Assembly (NCBI GenBank): GCA_025449635.1
Contig: JANWIZ010000010.1
Location: 1-42,738, forward strand
DNA: 42,738 bases
DNA from: Patescibacteria group bacterium
GTDB lineage: Bacteria; Patescibacteriota; Microgenomatia; Woykebacterales; RBG-16-39-9b
Reading direction: 5' to 3'
The notes below the pieces were generated by a model that worked only from the letters and a program-made list of their open reading frames with translations, was not told the DNA's origin and ran no database searches. The translations under genes were made by a program, and so were the position numbers. Of this stretch, positions 30,816-39,074 are shown one piece after another. Each line of letters begins with the position of its first letter. The stretch's first letter is position 1.

Positions 30816-31282
30816 CTAAGTTCGTCTCCACTAGACAAACGAGCCAGTATCTCAAAACTTTTTCGATTCACACTTAGTCGATAGTCGTACTGTTTTTTTG
30901 TCGCTGGATCAGTTGGGACTCGAAATAAAAACTCAGGCGTTAAATTCTCCAAACTGACTGGGTATTCGCCATAATTAACGTTATAAGAACGTAATGCCTG
31001 TGAGATATCCCGCAAATCTTGTTTACGTTGCTGATCCTGAGCTTCTCCATCATCTTTTGAGGTATTCGAAGTTTCTTGATTTTGATTTTGAGAGTTTTTA
31101 CCTTGAGATACTTCCAGTGTTTGGGTTATATAGAGAAATCCAAAAAAGGTAAGTGAAATAATCAGAGAAAGTCCCACCATAACACCCAACATCTTTTTTG
31201 GGGAGTCGTTGATTTGCTGAAAAATACTTTTTACTTGTTCCTTACCTTCTTCAAGAGGTAATTGGGGCAGTAGTTGCTCCAT
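30800..31282 (-). CDS. Type IV pilin/pseudopilin-like single-TM protein
   Basis: Single TM plus DLRDISQALRSYNVNYGEYPVSLENLTPEFLFRVPTDPATKKQYDYRLS. Confidence 0.65.
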   Translation of the reverse strand: MEQLLPQLPLEEGKEQVKSIFQQINDSPKKMLGVMVGLSLIISLTFFGFLYITQTLEVSQGKNSQNQNQETSNTSKDDGEAQDQQRKQDLRDISQALRSYNVNYGEYPVSLENLTPEFLFRVPTDPATKKQYDYRLSVNRKSFEILARLSSGDELSQTGD

Positions 31283-31337
31283 CTAAATACAAGTATACGA
31301 TTCTAAGGGAAGAGCTGGCAAGAATAAGAAGGATTTT

Positions 31338-31413
31338 TGGTGAGCGACCTGGGACTCGAACCCAGAACACACGGCTTAAAAGGCCGTTGCTCTACCAATT
31401 GAGCTAGTCGCCC
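31338..31413 (-). tRNA. tRNA-Lys (anticodon TTT), CCA encoded
   Basis: Minus: GGGCGACTAGCTCAATTGGTAGAGCAACGGCCTTTTAAGCCGTGTGTTCTGGGTTCGAGTCCCAGGTCGCTCACCA. Confidence 0.96.
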
Positions 31414-31452
31414 TCACTTGGAGGGGATTTTAGCACAAAAAAGCTTATTTCT

Positions 31453-31812
31453 TCAACCAGTAACGTTTTTTAACAGCTCAACCCTCTCGATTTGATCGTC
31501 ATCTTTAAGTTCGATTGCAACGACATCAACTCTGTCGCCTTCAGGTAAATTCTTATGGGTTGAGCGATAGTAAAAAATTGTCTTTGTTATATGATCGATT
31601 TTTTGTCTATTTACAGCCTCCTCTGGTAGACCAAATTGCCGAGAATTACGAGTTTTTACTTCAACAAAAACAAGTGTATCTCCGTCAACTGCAACTATAT
31701 CTACCTCCCCAAACTTTGACTTGAAATTTGTTTCTAGAATTTTGAAATTCTGTTGTCTGAGAAAATCAACGGCAATTTTTTCCCCAACCTCTCCGGTAAA
31801 CTGGTTAGTCAT
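31453..31812 (-). CDS. YraN/UPF0102 family endonuclease-like protein
   Basis: GEKIAVDFLRQQNFKILETNFKSKFGEVDIVAVDGDTLVFVEVKTR. Confidence 0.92.
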   Translation of the reverse strand: MTNQFTGEVGEKIAVDFLRQQNFKILETNFKSKFGEVDIVAVDGDTLVFVEVKTRNSRQFGLPEEAVNRQKIDHITKTIFYYRSTHKNLPEGDRVDVVAIELKDDDQIERVELLKNVTG

Positions 31813-32425
31813 TTAAAATCCTGATCTTGTAGTTGACTCTGTGAACATCAGTTAAACCAGACTCCAAAATCGCCCTTTGATGATCCTTGGTACCATAACC
31901 TTTATGTTTTTCTAAAAAATAATTTGGGTACTGTTGTGATAACTTCACCATTAAGTTATCCCTATAGACCTTGGCCACAATCGAAGCAGCTGCAATTGAA
32001 GAACAAAGATAATCTCCATGCACAATTGGAGTTTGCTTAGTTTTTTCTAAAAAATTTATATAAAAAGCATCGATGAGGTAGTGATCTGGCTGAACTGGTA
32101 AGTTTTTTAATGCTCTTTGATATGATAATTGTGTCGATTGAGATAATCCAAGTCTATCAATTTCCTTGACACTTACCTCTCCAATCCCCCAGCAAACACT
32201 TTCATTTCTAATAGTTTGATCGAGAGTTTCCCGTTCTCTATGCGCGAGTAATTTCGAATCATAATAAGCAGTTTTGCTGAAATAATACTCAGGAAAAATA
32301 ACTGCAGCGGCTACTAAGGGACCTGCCCAAGCCCCACGACCAACCTCATCTATACCAACGATATATTTTTTATTATTCTTCCAGAGAGAGTTTTCAAGAT
32401 TGAAGGTTGCAGGAACCTTTTTCAT
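31805..32425 (-). CDS. rnhB: Ribonuclease HII
   Basis: VGIDEVGRGAWAGPLVAAAVIFP; LIDAFYINFL; HGDYLCSSIAAASIVAKVYRD. Confidence 0.96.
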   Translation of the reverse strand: MKKVPATFNLENSLWKNNKKYIVGIDEVGRGAWAGPLVAAAVIFPEYYFSKTAYYDSKLLAHRERETLDQTIRNESVCWGIGEVSVKEIDRLGLSQSTQLSYQRALKNLPVQPDHYLIDAFYINFLEKTKQTPIVHGDYLCSSIAAASIVAKVYRDNLMVKLSQQYPNYFLEKHKGYGTKDHQRAILESGLTDVHRVNYKIRILND

Positions 32426-32434
32426 TGGGGCTTT

Positions 32435-32731
32435 TTATAGTCCTTGGGCGGCTTTACCTTTGAGACCTCTCATGTAGTAAAGCTTGGCGCGACGAACTTT
32501 GTTTTGCTTTTTGATAGTTACTTTTTCGATTGAAGGGCTATTTTCTGGCCAAATTCGCTCAACTCCGATACCTGAAGCGCCAATTTTACGCACAGTAAAA
32601 GTCTTGGATGCCCCAGCACCACGTCGAGAAAGCACTGTTCCTTCAAAGGATTGCAGCCTTTCTTTGTTTCCTTCTTTTACTTTTATATCAACCCGAATTT
32701 GATCACCGGGCGAAAATTGTGGCATTTCCAT
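32435..32731 (-). CDS. rplS: 50S ribosomal protein L19
   Basis: [45 protein letters not shown]...[11 protein letters not shown]. Confidence 0.96.
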   Translation of the reverse strand: MEMPQFSPGDQIRVDIKVKEGNKERLQSFEGTVLSRRGAGASKTFTVRKIGASGIGVERIWPENSPSIEKVTIKKQNKVRRAKLYYMRGLKGKAAQGL

Positions 32732-32780
32732 ATTCTGTTGCGGTATTTTAGATTATATAGGCTCTGTTTGTCAATAAACC

Positions 32781-33035
32781 TTACTTATAAATAACTGAGA
32801 GAATTATAAACATTAGCGCAGCAATCGCAGTGTGTTCCAAAATTTGACTCGGTTTCAAGTTTTTTTCTTCAAAATGATGAAAGAGTCCGATTGCGATATA
32901 AAGAAAACTTAATAATGCTTTTATGATTAGGCGTGTGTTGCTGTCATGGAAAAACTCCAGTAAAAAAATTGCCAGAATTAAAATAACTACTACTAAAATC
33001 TGCTCAAAACTATGGCCCAGAAAGCCTTTTCTCAC
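32781..33035 (-). CDS. Small hydrophobic membrane protein (about 3 TM)
   Basis: 84 aa, strongly hydrophobic; ATG overlaps the end of the upstream CAP gene. Confidence 0.6.
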   Translation of the reverse strand: MRKGFLGHSFEQILVVVILILAIFLLEFFHDSNTRLIIKALLSFLYIAIGLFHHFEEKNLKPSQILEHTAIAALMFIILSVIYK

Positions 33036-34006
33036 AAAATACCTCCCAAACTACCCCTGACCATTGCAATAAGAAGAACCCCTAGAACTAGAGCGTGTAA
33101 GAACGAGTGGCTGTTGTGACGCAAAATACCTTTACGAAGAATAATAACTGAATCAAACAAGAATAAAGCTAATAGAACACCCAGTAAAAGTAATGTTGTA
33201 ATTTGACCAAAGCCTAAGTTTCTCCAAAAAGTATTAAAATCAAACCCAGAAGGCACTTTTGAAGCAATCTGTTCTTGAACTTTACCAATATCAGCCGAGG
33301 AACTCACGAGTAAATCCTTTTTTTCTTGAGAGTTGAAACTATCTTCAACTTTGCTTGGCTGACCATTATTGCTCGAACTTCCACTTGTTGTATTAGCCGA
33401 ACTTGAACCAGCAATTGGAGTCGCTAAGTGTTCGACCACCAAAGTTGTTTGTTCCCCTTGCAGTGTTCCATTTTGAACACTGATCCCAATCTCAGTAAAG
33501 CTTGGGTTGAGCATATTGTCTCTGTGTCCCTGACTTGCCATCCAACCAGCTACAACACCGGCTGAAGTTGAAAAATCCCGAGCCAAATTTTCACCTGCCC
33601 AGCTATAGCTGTAGCCAACCTTTTTAAAAAAATACCATGGTGAGGTCCCGTCAGGAGCAAAATGTGCCCAGTAATCTTTAGTGAACATATCTTCTCCTTT
33701 GTAAGTTGCGGCGCTATTCAAAAGTGAGCTTTCCTTAAGAGTGCTTAAACCCCTAGAACTCCTTTCCTGATTCGTCAGGGAAATAATCTTTGATTTGTTT
33801 ATATCAGTGCCATAGCCAAGCACATTCTGACTACTAATGCTGCCAAACGATAAAAACTGCAAAGCTAAAATCAGAAAAGTTGCTGCGAAAAGACTTTCAT
33901 GTCTAAGCAAAAACGGATGGTGGTTATTGTGTTGGTGGGGAATTAGAAATTGCGCCAATTTCTTGCCAAAAGACGTTGACGCAAATTTCTCGATTAGGGC
34001 AGTCAT
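33032..34006 (-). CDS. CAP/SCP-domain membrane-anchored surface protein
   Basis: TNQERSSRGLSTL...DMFTKDYWAHFAPDGTSPWYFFKKVGYSYSWAGENLARDF...GWMASQGHRDNMLNPSFTEIGIS; flanking TMs. Confidence 0.88.
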   Translation of the reverse strand: MTALIEKFASTSFGKKLAQFLIPHQHNNHHPFLLRHESLFAATFLILALQFLSFGSISSQNVLGYGTDINKSKIISLTNQERSSRGLSTLKESSLLNSAATYKGEDMFTKDYWAHFAPDGTSPWYFFKKVGYSYSWAGENLARDFSTSAGVVAGWMASQGHRDNMLNPSFTEIGISVQNGTLQGEQTTLVVEHLATPIAGSSSANTTSGSSSNNGQPSKVEDSFNSQEKKDLLVSSSADIGKVQEQIASKVPSGFDFNTFWRNLGFGQITTLLLLGVLLALFLFDSVIILRKGILRHNSHSFLHALVLGVLLIAMVRGSLGGIL

Positions 34007-34058
34007 ATCTATTTAATTTTACTCTTTTTCTAGGGTCAAAGCAAACCTAGAAAAACTG

Positions 34059-34856
34059 CTAGGCTACTTTAAAAGTACTTTTCAAAGAAGTTGCTTTTTT
34101 GTTTAAAACCACTCCTAATCCAATTAAGCTACTAGAAACAAGTAGAATCAGTTTGACTGGTAGGTCAAAACCTGTCATCGGAAGCTTACTCACACCTAAA
34201 ACTGAAGGCATGGTTGGCAATGGGTTTACTCCAGGTGCTGGGTTTGGAGAAGTTTTCGGATCATTCAAAGCTCCGATGATGATTACATTCTCATTTCCCT
34301 GGTTATCGATCGCTACTAGCGCATTAGCATCTCCAGTCTTGATTCGAACATCGCCACCGGTATTGCCATTGGCTTCGTTGTCTCCGGTGTTTGCAAAGAC
34401 AAAAATATCGTTGTCGATATCTAAATTATTGCGATCCTCGACTGAATACTCATTTGAAAGTGATAGGTTTACTTCATTTCGAGAATCGGCACCATTACCC
34501 GAAACTTTTACAGCTGCGCCAAGGATGTTACAGCAACCCAATTCAAGGGTATTGCTGTTAGCCTTGTTGCTAGCACTGACTTTGGTTGTCGCATCTCCAG
34601 TTTCAATAGAAACGTCGCCACCAGTGTTGTCATTGGCTCTGTTTCCGCCAGAATTTGCTTCAGCAGAAACATTGTTATCAATGTTCGCTGTGTTTGACTG
34701 AAGAATACTTACAGTCTGGCTAACTGAGACATTAGTAGTTGTGTTTGAATCAGCTCCATTACCACTAACCTCAATGGTCATAGCACCAACTGGTGCTGCA
34801 TTTGCTAATAAAACTGACAGGGTCACTAGAGCAGTTGGGATCTTTCTGGCTATCAT
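34059..34856 (-). CDS. Secreted two-module Asn/Asp-rich repeat protein with LPMTG sortase-type anchor
   Basis: Signal peptide; modules VSGNGADSNTT...NTGGDVSIETGDA and VSGNGADSRNE...NTGGDVRIKTGDA; C-terminal LPMTGFDLPVKLILLVSSSLIGLGVVLNKKATSLK. Confidence 0.8.
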   Translation of the reverse strand: MIARKIPTALVTLSVLLANAAPVGAMTIEVSGNGADSNTTTNVSVSQTVSILQSNTANIDNNVSAEANSGGNRANDNTGGDVSIETGDATTKVSASNKANSNTLELGCCNILGAAVKVSGNGADSRNEVNLSLSNEYSVEDRNNLDIDNDIFVFANTGDNEANGNTGGDVRIKTGDANALVAIDNQGNENVIIIGALNDPKTSPNPAPGVNPLPTMPSVLGVSKLPMTGFDLPVKLILLVSSSLIGLGVVLNKKATSLKSTFKVA

Positions 34857-34915
34857 GCTTACCTCCTTATTTTAATTTTAGCCGATTAGTACTCTAGCTT
34901 ATAAGGGGCTGTTTC

Positions 34916-37096
34916 TTACTTAGAAGCTTTCCTACTCACAATAAAGGTATAGCCGGCCACTACAAGTAGAGCCATACCGAGCAGAATATAATTAAACTGA
35001 AATGAGCTTTTTTGATCGTTGTTAATAACTTTCTTGATTGGGTCAGCAACTCCATTTTTAGTAGAAGCAGCGTTTTCCAAAAGTTTACCGGTTTCCTCTA
35101 GTGCGCCACTAAGACTGTTGGCTAGGGTTTGGCTAGAAGTCTTTACACCAGCTACTCCTGAACGTGCTACCCCAGAAATGGTCAGGTTTGATGGTAGATG
35201 TACTTGAGGCAGTACTACCCCACCGGCATTAGCTGGAAGTGGCTGATCTGGCGGGACAATGTTTCCAGTAAATTTACCAAAGATATTTACGACAGTGATC
35301 ACAAACTTCTTACCGACAAAGTTGTTATTGATGAAATTAACGATATTGCTGGCAACATTGACATCTCCTGTCTTGATCGACGCCCCGTCCATATTCTTAT
35401 TAGCTTGATTGTCACCAGTGTTCGCAACAATATTGACATTGTTGTTGATTGTAGCGTTGTTAACATTATTGATTGTTGTTGAGCTATTTGATGTTGCTGA
35501 GGCAGAATTGGTCGAATCGGCACCGTTACCTGAATTCAATGCGTAAATTGAGCCATCTGGTGCCATACCAAACTCCAAACCACTACCAGCGATTATCGAA
35601 CCATCCGCTGCACCCATGATCTTCCCAGTCCACTCGCCTTGATTATTTACCAGTACCAACCACCAAGTATCTCCCTGACCCACAGTGTTCGTGTTGGCAA
35701 CGGTAACTAGATTGGAATTTACATCGACATTACCAGTTGTGATGTTTGTGCTGCCCATATTATCCTCGGTTTGGTTACCGCCAGTGTTAGCATCAAGATT
35801 TAAGTTGTTATTTACAACCGCATTATTTAGATTACTGATCACTGTTGCATCATTTACACTTGCACTGGAATCGTTAGTCGAGCCAGAACCGTTTCCACTG
35901 TTTATAGCTGTAATGTCAGATGCACAGCCACATGAACCCAGATCAACTTCGCGTGGTAAAACAATGTCCCCAGACATTTCACCATAAATATTGACAGTTG
36001 AAAGCAGCCACTCTGCTCCAGCAACGATATTGTTGTTTAGAAAGTTAATGATATTGTTAGCGATATTGGCATCACCAGTTTCGATATTACCAGCCCCCAT
36101 ATTCTTATCAGCCTCGTTGTTTCCAGTTCCTGCATAGAGAGTCACATTATTATCTAGTACTAAGTTGTTAACATTGTTGATCGTTGTTGTTGAGTTGGAG
36201 TCTGAACTTGCATCATTGTTAGAATCAGAACCATTACCAGTATTAGCTGCTCCAGTTCCACTACCTGATATACCACTAGGAAAAGTGATAATCAAATCCT
36301 CGCTGGTGTTGTCAAAAACATTAAAGTTAACCACCTCTGGATTTATCAAAGTGTTGTTACCAAGATTGATTGTCGTAAAGACGACATCGGCATCACCAGT
36401 GACGATCACCCCATCACCCATATTTTTGTTAGCATCGTTGCTCCCACTACTAGCTCCAATGTTCTCATTATTCAAAAGGGCGAGGTTATTAATATTGTTG
36501 ATATCCAAAACATTGTTGGTTGAGGTGGAAGCGTTGTTATTAGAATCAGAACCATTTCCAGAATTTGTTGCACTACCTCCACCGAGACAACCTCCACAAA
36601 GGTCATCTAGATTGATTATCGTGTTGTTAATATCATTGAAGACGCTACCATTGACGCCGACATCGCCAGTATCAATAAGCGCATCGGACATATTTTTATT
36701 GGCTTCGTTGTTTCCTGATTCCACATCCACCTCGACATTGTTGGCAACATCGCCATTGTTTACGGTTTCTACATCGGTTTCATTGTTAACATCTACGGTT
36801 GAATCATTATTTGAATCAGCTCCATTTCCAGAATTTGTTGCCGACGGACCGCTGTTGTGATTATTGGTTGGATTTGTATTTTCCGTACCAGAAGAACTTC
36901 CAGTACTTGAAGTATCCGCTGGTTCCTGAAACGGTGCTTCTGGAGCTACAGGTGCGCTTGGTGCTGCAGGTGCGCTTGGTGCTGCAGGTGCGCTAGGGCT
37001 ATTTAAAGTAAGACCCCAAGCAACTGATGGGTTCAACAATGAAGTTGCTATTAAAAATCCGGCCAATAAGTTTTTAATTTTTAGTTTTCTAAGCAT
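34916..37096 (-). CDS. Large secreted Asn-rich repeat protein (about 5 modules) with Pro/Ala linker and C-terminal TM
   Basis: Repeated SGNGxDSxN...NxANKNMxxxxIxTGDxxVxxNIVNFxNNN; C-terminal FNYILLGMALLVVAGYTFIVSRKASK. Confidence 0.78.
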   Translation of the reverse strand: MLRKLKIKNLLAGFLIATSLLNPSVAWGLTLNSPSAPAAPSAPAAPSAPVAPEAPFQEPADTSSTGSSSGTENTNPTNNHNSGPSATNSGNGADSNNDSTVDVNNETDVETVNNGDVANNVEVDVESGNNEANKNMSDALIDTGDVGVNGSVFNDINNTIINLDDLCGGCLGGGSATNSGNGSDSNNNASTSTNNVLDINNINNLALLNNENIGASSGSNDANKNMGDGVIVTGDADVVFTTINLGNNTLINPEVVNFNVFDNTSEDLIITFPSGISGSGTGAANTGNGSDSNNDASSDSNSTTTINNVNNLVLDNNVTLYAGTGNNEADKNMGAGNIETGDANIANNIINFLNNNIVAGAEWLLSTVNIYGEMSGDIVLPREVDLGSCGCASDITAINSGNGSGSTNDSSASVNDATVISNLNNAVVNNNLNLDANTGGNQTEDNMGSTNITTGNVDVNSNLVTVANTNTVGQGDTWWLVLVNNQGEWTGKIMGAADGSIIAGSGLEFGMAPDGSIYALNSGNGADSTNSASATSNSSTTINNVNNATINNNVNIVANTGDNQANKNMDGASIKTGDVNVASNIVNFINNNFVGKKFVITVVNIFGKFTGNIVPPDQPLPANAGGVVLPQVHLPSNLTISGVARSGVAGVKTSSQTLANSLSGALEETGKLLENAASTKNGVADPIKKVINNDQKSSFQFNYILLGMALLVVAGYTFIVSRKASK
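36942..37000 (-). repeat. 18-bp minisatellite encoding the SAPAAP linker
   Basis: Tandem GGTGCTGCAGGTGCGCTT on + strand, about 3 units; encodes APSAPAAPSAPAAPSAPVAP. Boundaries approximate. Confidence 0.75.
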
Positions 37097-37154
37097 TTTT
37101 CCTTTCCTTAACTTTTAATATTTAGTTAAAGGTAGCAAGATAAATCTTTATCCT

Positions 37155-37225
37155 AGTATCTTTAACCAACCTTTTTGGTCTTTCCCCTCCGATCCCGTTT
37201 CCGAGACCGGAGGAAAAAAGAACCA
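37155..37225 (-). other. Long intergenic stem-loop with GAAA loop between two repeat-protein genes
   Basis: Minus: CCTCCGgTCTCGGAAACGGGAtCGGAGG core extended by CTTTTTTCC/GGGGAAAG and GGTT/GACC; flanking GGTTGGTT direct repeats. Boundaries approximate. Confidence 0.55.
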
Positions 37226-37243
37226 ACCTAAAGACTACTTTGA

Positions 37244-38524
37244 TTAGTTAGCCCAGTGCCCCAAGAGGAGCATGACCCAACCGTTCAAGTCGTCTAGATC
37301 TGGAAGTTCAGGCATTTCGAAATCGCCCATATCTCCCAAAACGTTTGAGTTAGCTTCGTTGGAAACTTCAACATCTGCTCCGGCATCACCGGTTTCGATT
37401 GCTGGATCTTCGTCGTTACCGACGGTGTTGTCCTTAGCATCGTTGTCACCAGTGTTGGAGTCAACTTCGATGTCGTTGCAGTCACCACCTCGACCACCCC
37501 TCTCTTTAGAGAAGAGGCCAATCTCATTACCACCATCACAGTCGTAATTGTTGCTTTGCTCTGCTCCTAATAGCGCAGCCAATTGTGCATTGACTTTGTT
37601 CTCAGAATCAGCGCCGTTACCAGCAACTTTGATGTCTGCACCTAACTCACAACAATCGTCAAGATTGACACCGTTAAAGTTAGCTTTGTTGTCAACTTTA
37701 ACTTCGACATCAGCGTCGCCAGTCTCGATAGCAACTTCGCCTCCGGTGTTATCTTCGGCGTCATTTTTACCAGTGTTGGCGTCGACTTCGACGTCGTTTT
37801 CAATGTCTGCATCGTTAGTCTGAACGACCTGAACCAGGTTCGCAAGACCAACATTTACCTCGTTGTCAGAGTCTGATCCGTTACCGGAAATCTCGATATC
37901 GAGGGATCCACCTTCGTTGTCACCTCCGATGGAAGCGACGTTCTGGTTGACCATATTTGCAATATCAACGACAGCTTTGGCATCACCGGTTTCGATGGAA
38001 ACATCCCCACCTGTGTTGTCCTCTGCATCGTTGTCACCAGTATTGGCATCGATTTCGACATTGTTGTCAACATCAGCGTTGTTTGACTGCTGAAGTGCAG
38101 TTTCATTCGCGATTTGAACATTAGCCTTATTGTCGGAATCAGAACCATTGCCGGTTATCTTGACAGTTGTGTCTCCTGGACAACCACCACAGCTCAAGTT
38201 GGCAACGTTGGAGTTAGCACTGTTGGACACAGAGCTGCTCACGTTAGCGTCACCAGTCTCGATTACAACTTCACCACCGGTATTATCGTTGGCATCGTTG
38301 TCACCAGAGTTGGCGTTAATTTTAACGTTGTTCTCGATGTCTGCGTTGTTTGTCTGGAGGATCTGCTTGCTTGTGCTTACAGTTACGTTAGCTGTATTAG
38401 TTGAGTCGGATCCATTACCCGAAACGGTAACAGAAGTAGTTCCGAATGCAACAGATGCTACGCTCCCTGTTAGCAAGGCTGCTGTAGAAACAGCAGTTGT
38501 CAATTTGTAGACAAATTTATTCAT
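37244..38524 (-). CDS. Secreted four-module Asn/Asp-rich acidic repeat protein
   Basis: Signal peptide then four units of about 85-100 aa: SGNGSDSxN...QxNxADIxNxVxxxANTGDNDAxDNTGGxVxIETGDA. ATG 38524 after SD AAAGGAGGTGA preferred over the GTG inside the SD (38536). Confidence 0.8.
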   Translation of the reverse strand: MNKFVYKLTTAVSTAALLTGSVASVAFGTTSVTVSGNGSDSTNTANVTVSTSKQILQTNNADIENNVKINANSGDNDANDNTGGEVVIETGDANVSSSVSNSANSNVANLSCGGCPGDTTVKITGNGSDSDNKANVQIANETALQQSNNADVDNNVEIDANTGDNDAEDNTGGDVSIETGDAKAVVDIANMVNQNVASIGGDNEGGSLDIEISGNGSDSDNEVNVGLANLVQVVQTNDADIENDVEVDANTGKNDAEDNTGGEVAIETGDADVEVKVDNKANFNGVNLDDCCELGADIKVAGNGADSENKVNAQLAALLGAEQSNNYDCDGGNEIGLFSKERGGRGGDCNDIEVDSNTGDNDAKDNTVGNDEDPAIETGDAGADVEVSNEANSNVLGDMGDFEMPELPDLDDLNGWVMLLLGHWAN

Positions 38525-38633
38525 GTATGTATTCACCTCCTTTCATAGAAATTATTGATGTATTCTTGGTTTGGATATAGGTTTTGCTTTCTACTAACTC
38601 TATTGTCATATAGTAAATTTCTTTTTACTAAAC

Positions 38634-38685
38634 AAAAAAGGAGGTAAACCATTTCATGATCACTGTCACGAAAAAGCTTACCTCC
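38634..38685 (-). terminator. Intrinsic terminator/attenuator in the leader of the four-module repeat gene
   Basis: Minus: GGAGGTAAGC...GTTTACCTCC (10 bp with one G-U) followed by TTTTTT, about 110 nt before the ATG. Confidence 0.75.
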
Positions 38686-38791
38686 GTTTGCGGTCGGTAA
38701 ATTAACTTGCTTGGGCAATTTATCCTTACTAAGGATAGGACAGAAGTTCGTAAGGTACGGTCTGGGGGCTTGCCTGCTCTCAAACCTTACT
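38686..38791 (-). ncRNA. Candidate structured leader RNA (orphan riboswitch-like)
   Basis: Starts at a consensus promoter; contains GTAAGG/CCTTAC, GGTTTG/CAGACC and ATCCTTagtAAGGAT helices, plus antiterminator TTACCgaCCGcaaaCGGaGGTAA overlapping the terminator 5' arm. Confidence 0.5.
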
Positions 38792-38797
38792 GCATTT

Positions 38798-38827
38798 ATT
38801 ATATGTTTCTAAAATTTACCCTGTCAA
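38798..38827 (-). promoter_or_regulatory. Consensus promoter TTGACA-N18-TATAAT
   Basis: Exact sigma-A/70 hexamers on the minus strand; -35 overlaps inverted repeat AAGACCC...GGGTCTT (38826-38854). Confidence 0.8.
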
Positions 38828-38873
38828 GACCCGTAATTCTGCAAAAAGGGTCTTATATTTACAACGATCTACT

Positions 38874-39068
38874 TTATTTTTTGTTACTACCAAAACGAAT
38901 ATCACTACTAAACTTGGTCGTTGTCTTGCGAATAGTTCTCTCCGTTATCTGGACTATTTTGCCTGATTCAATATAGATCTCAACACTACCGTAGTCTTTG
39001 CTGGTTATAGCTTTTGTTATCTCCTCTAGTAGATAGCTTGGTATTGTCTTGCTTACTGCAGATTCCAT
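38874..39068 (-). CDS. DUF2292/YezD-like small protein
   Basis: LEEITKAITSKDYGSVEIYIESGKIVQITERTIRKTT. Confidence 0.7.
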   Translation of the reverse strand: MESAVSKTIPSYLLEEITKAITSKDYGSVEIYIESGKIVQITERTIRKTTTKFSSDIRFGSNKK

Positions 39069-39074
39069 ACTCTT

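Noticed and set aside
34099-34701. 200-aa plus-strand ORF antisense to the LPMTG repeat protein
   Set aside because: Antisense shadow ORF; the opposite frame has a signal peptide, modules and anchor.
36165-36860. 231-aa plus-strand ORF antisense to the large repeat protein
   Set aside because: Low-complexity Leu/Ser/Pro-rich shadow of the repetitive minus-strand gene; no start signals.
37244-38524. Regular repeats considered as a CRISPR array
   Set aside because: Repeats are about 255 bp, diverged and in-frame coding modules; no short identical repeat/spacer structure or cas genes.
38533-38718. 61-aa minus-strand ORF in the leader of the four-module repeat gene
   Set aside because: It spans the terminator hairpin, has no SD, and its coding potential is better explained by the structured leader.
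38686-38791. Leader considered as T-box, c-di-GMP-II, 6S or SRP RNA
   Set aside because: No T-box TGGnACC pairing set; c-di-GMP-II resemblance is limited to ACCGACCG; ends do not pair as in 6S; no SRP domain IV motif.
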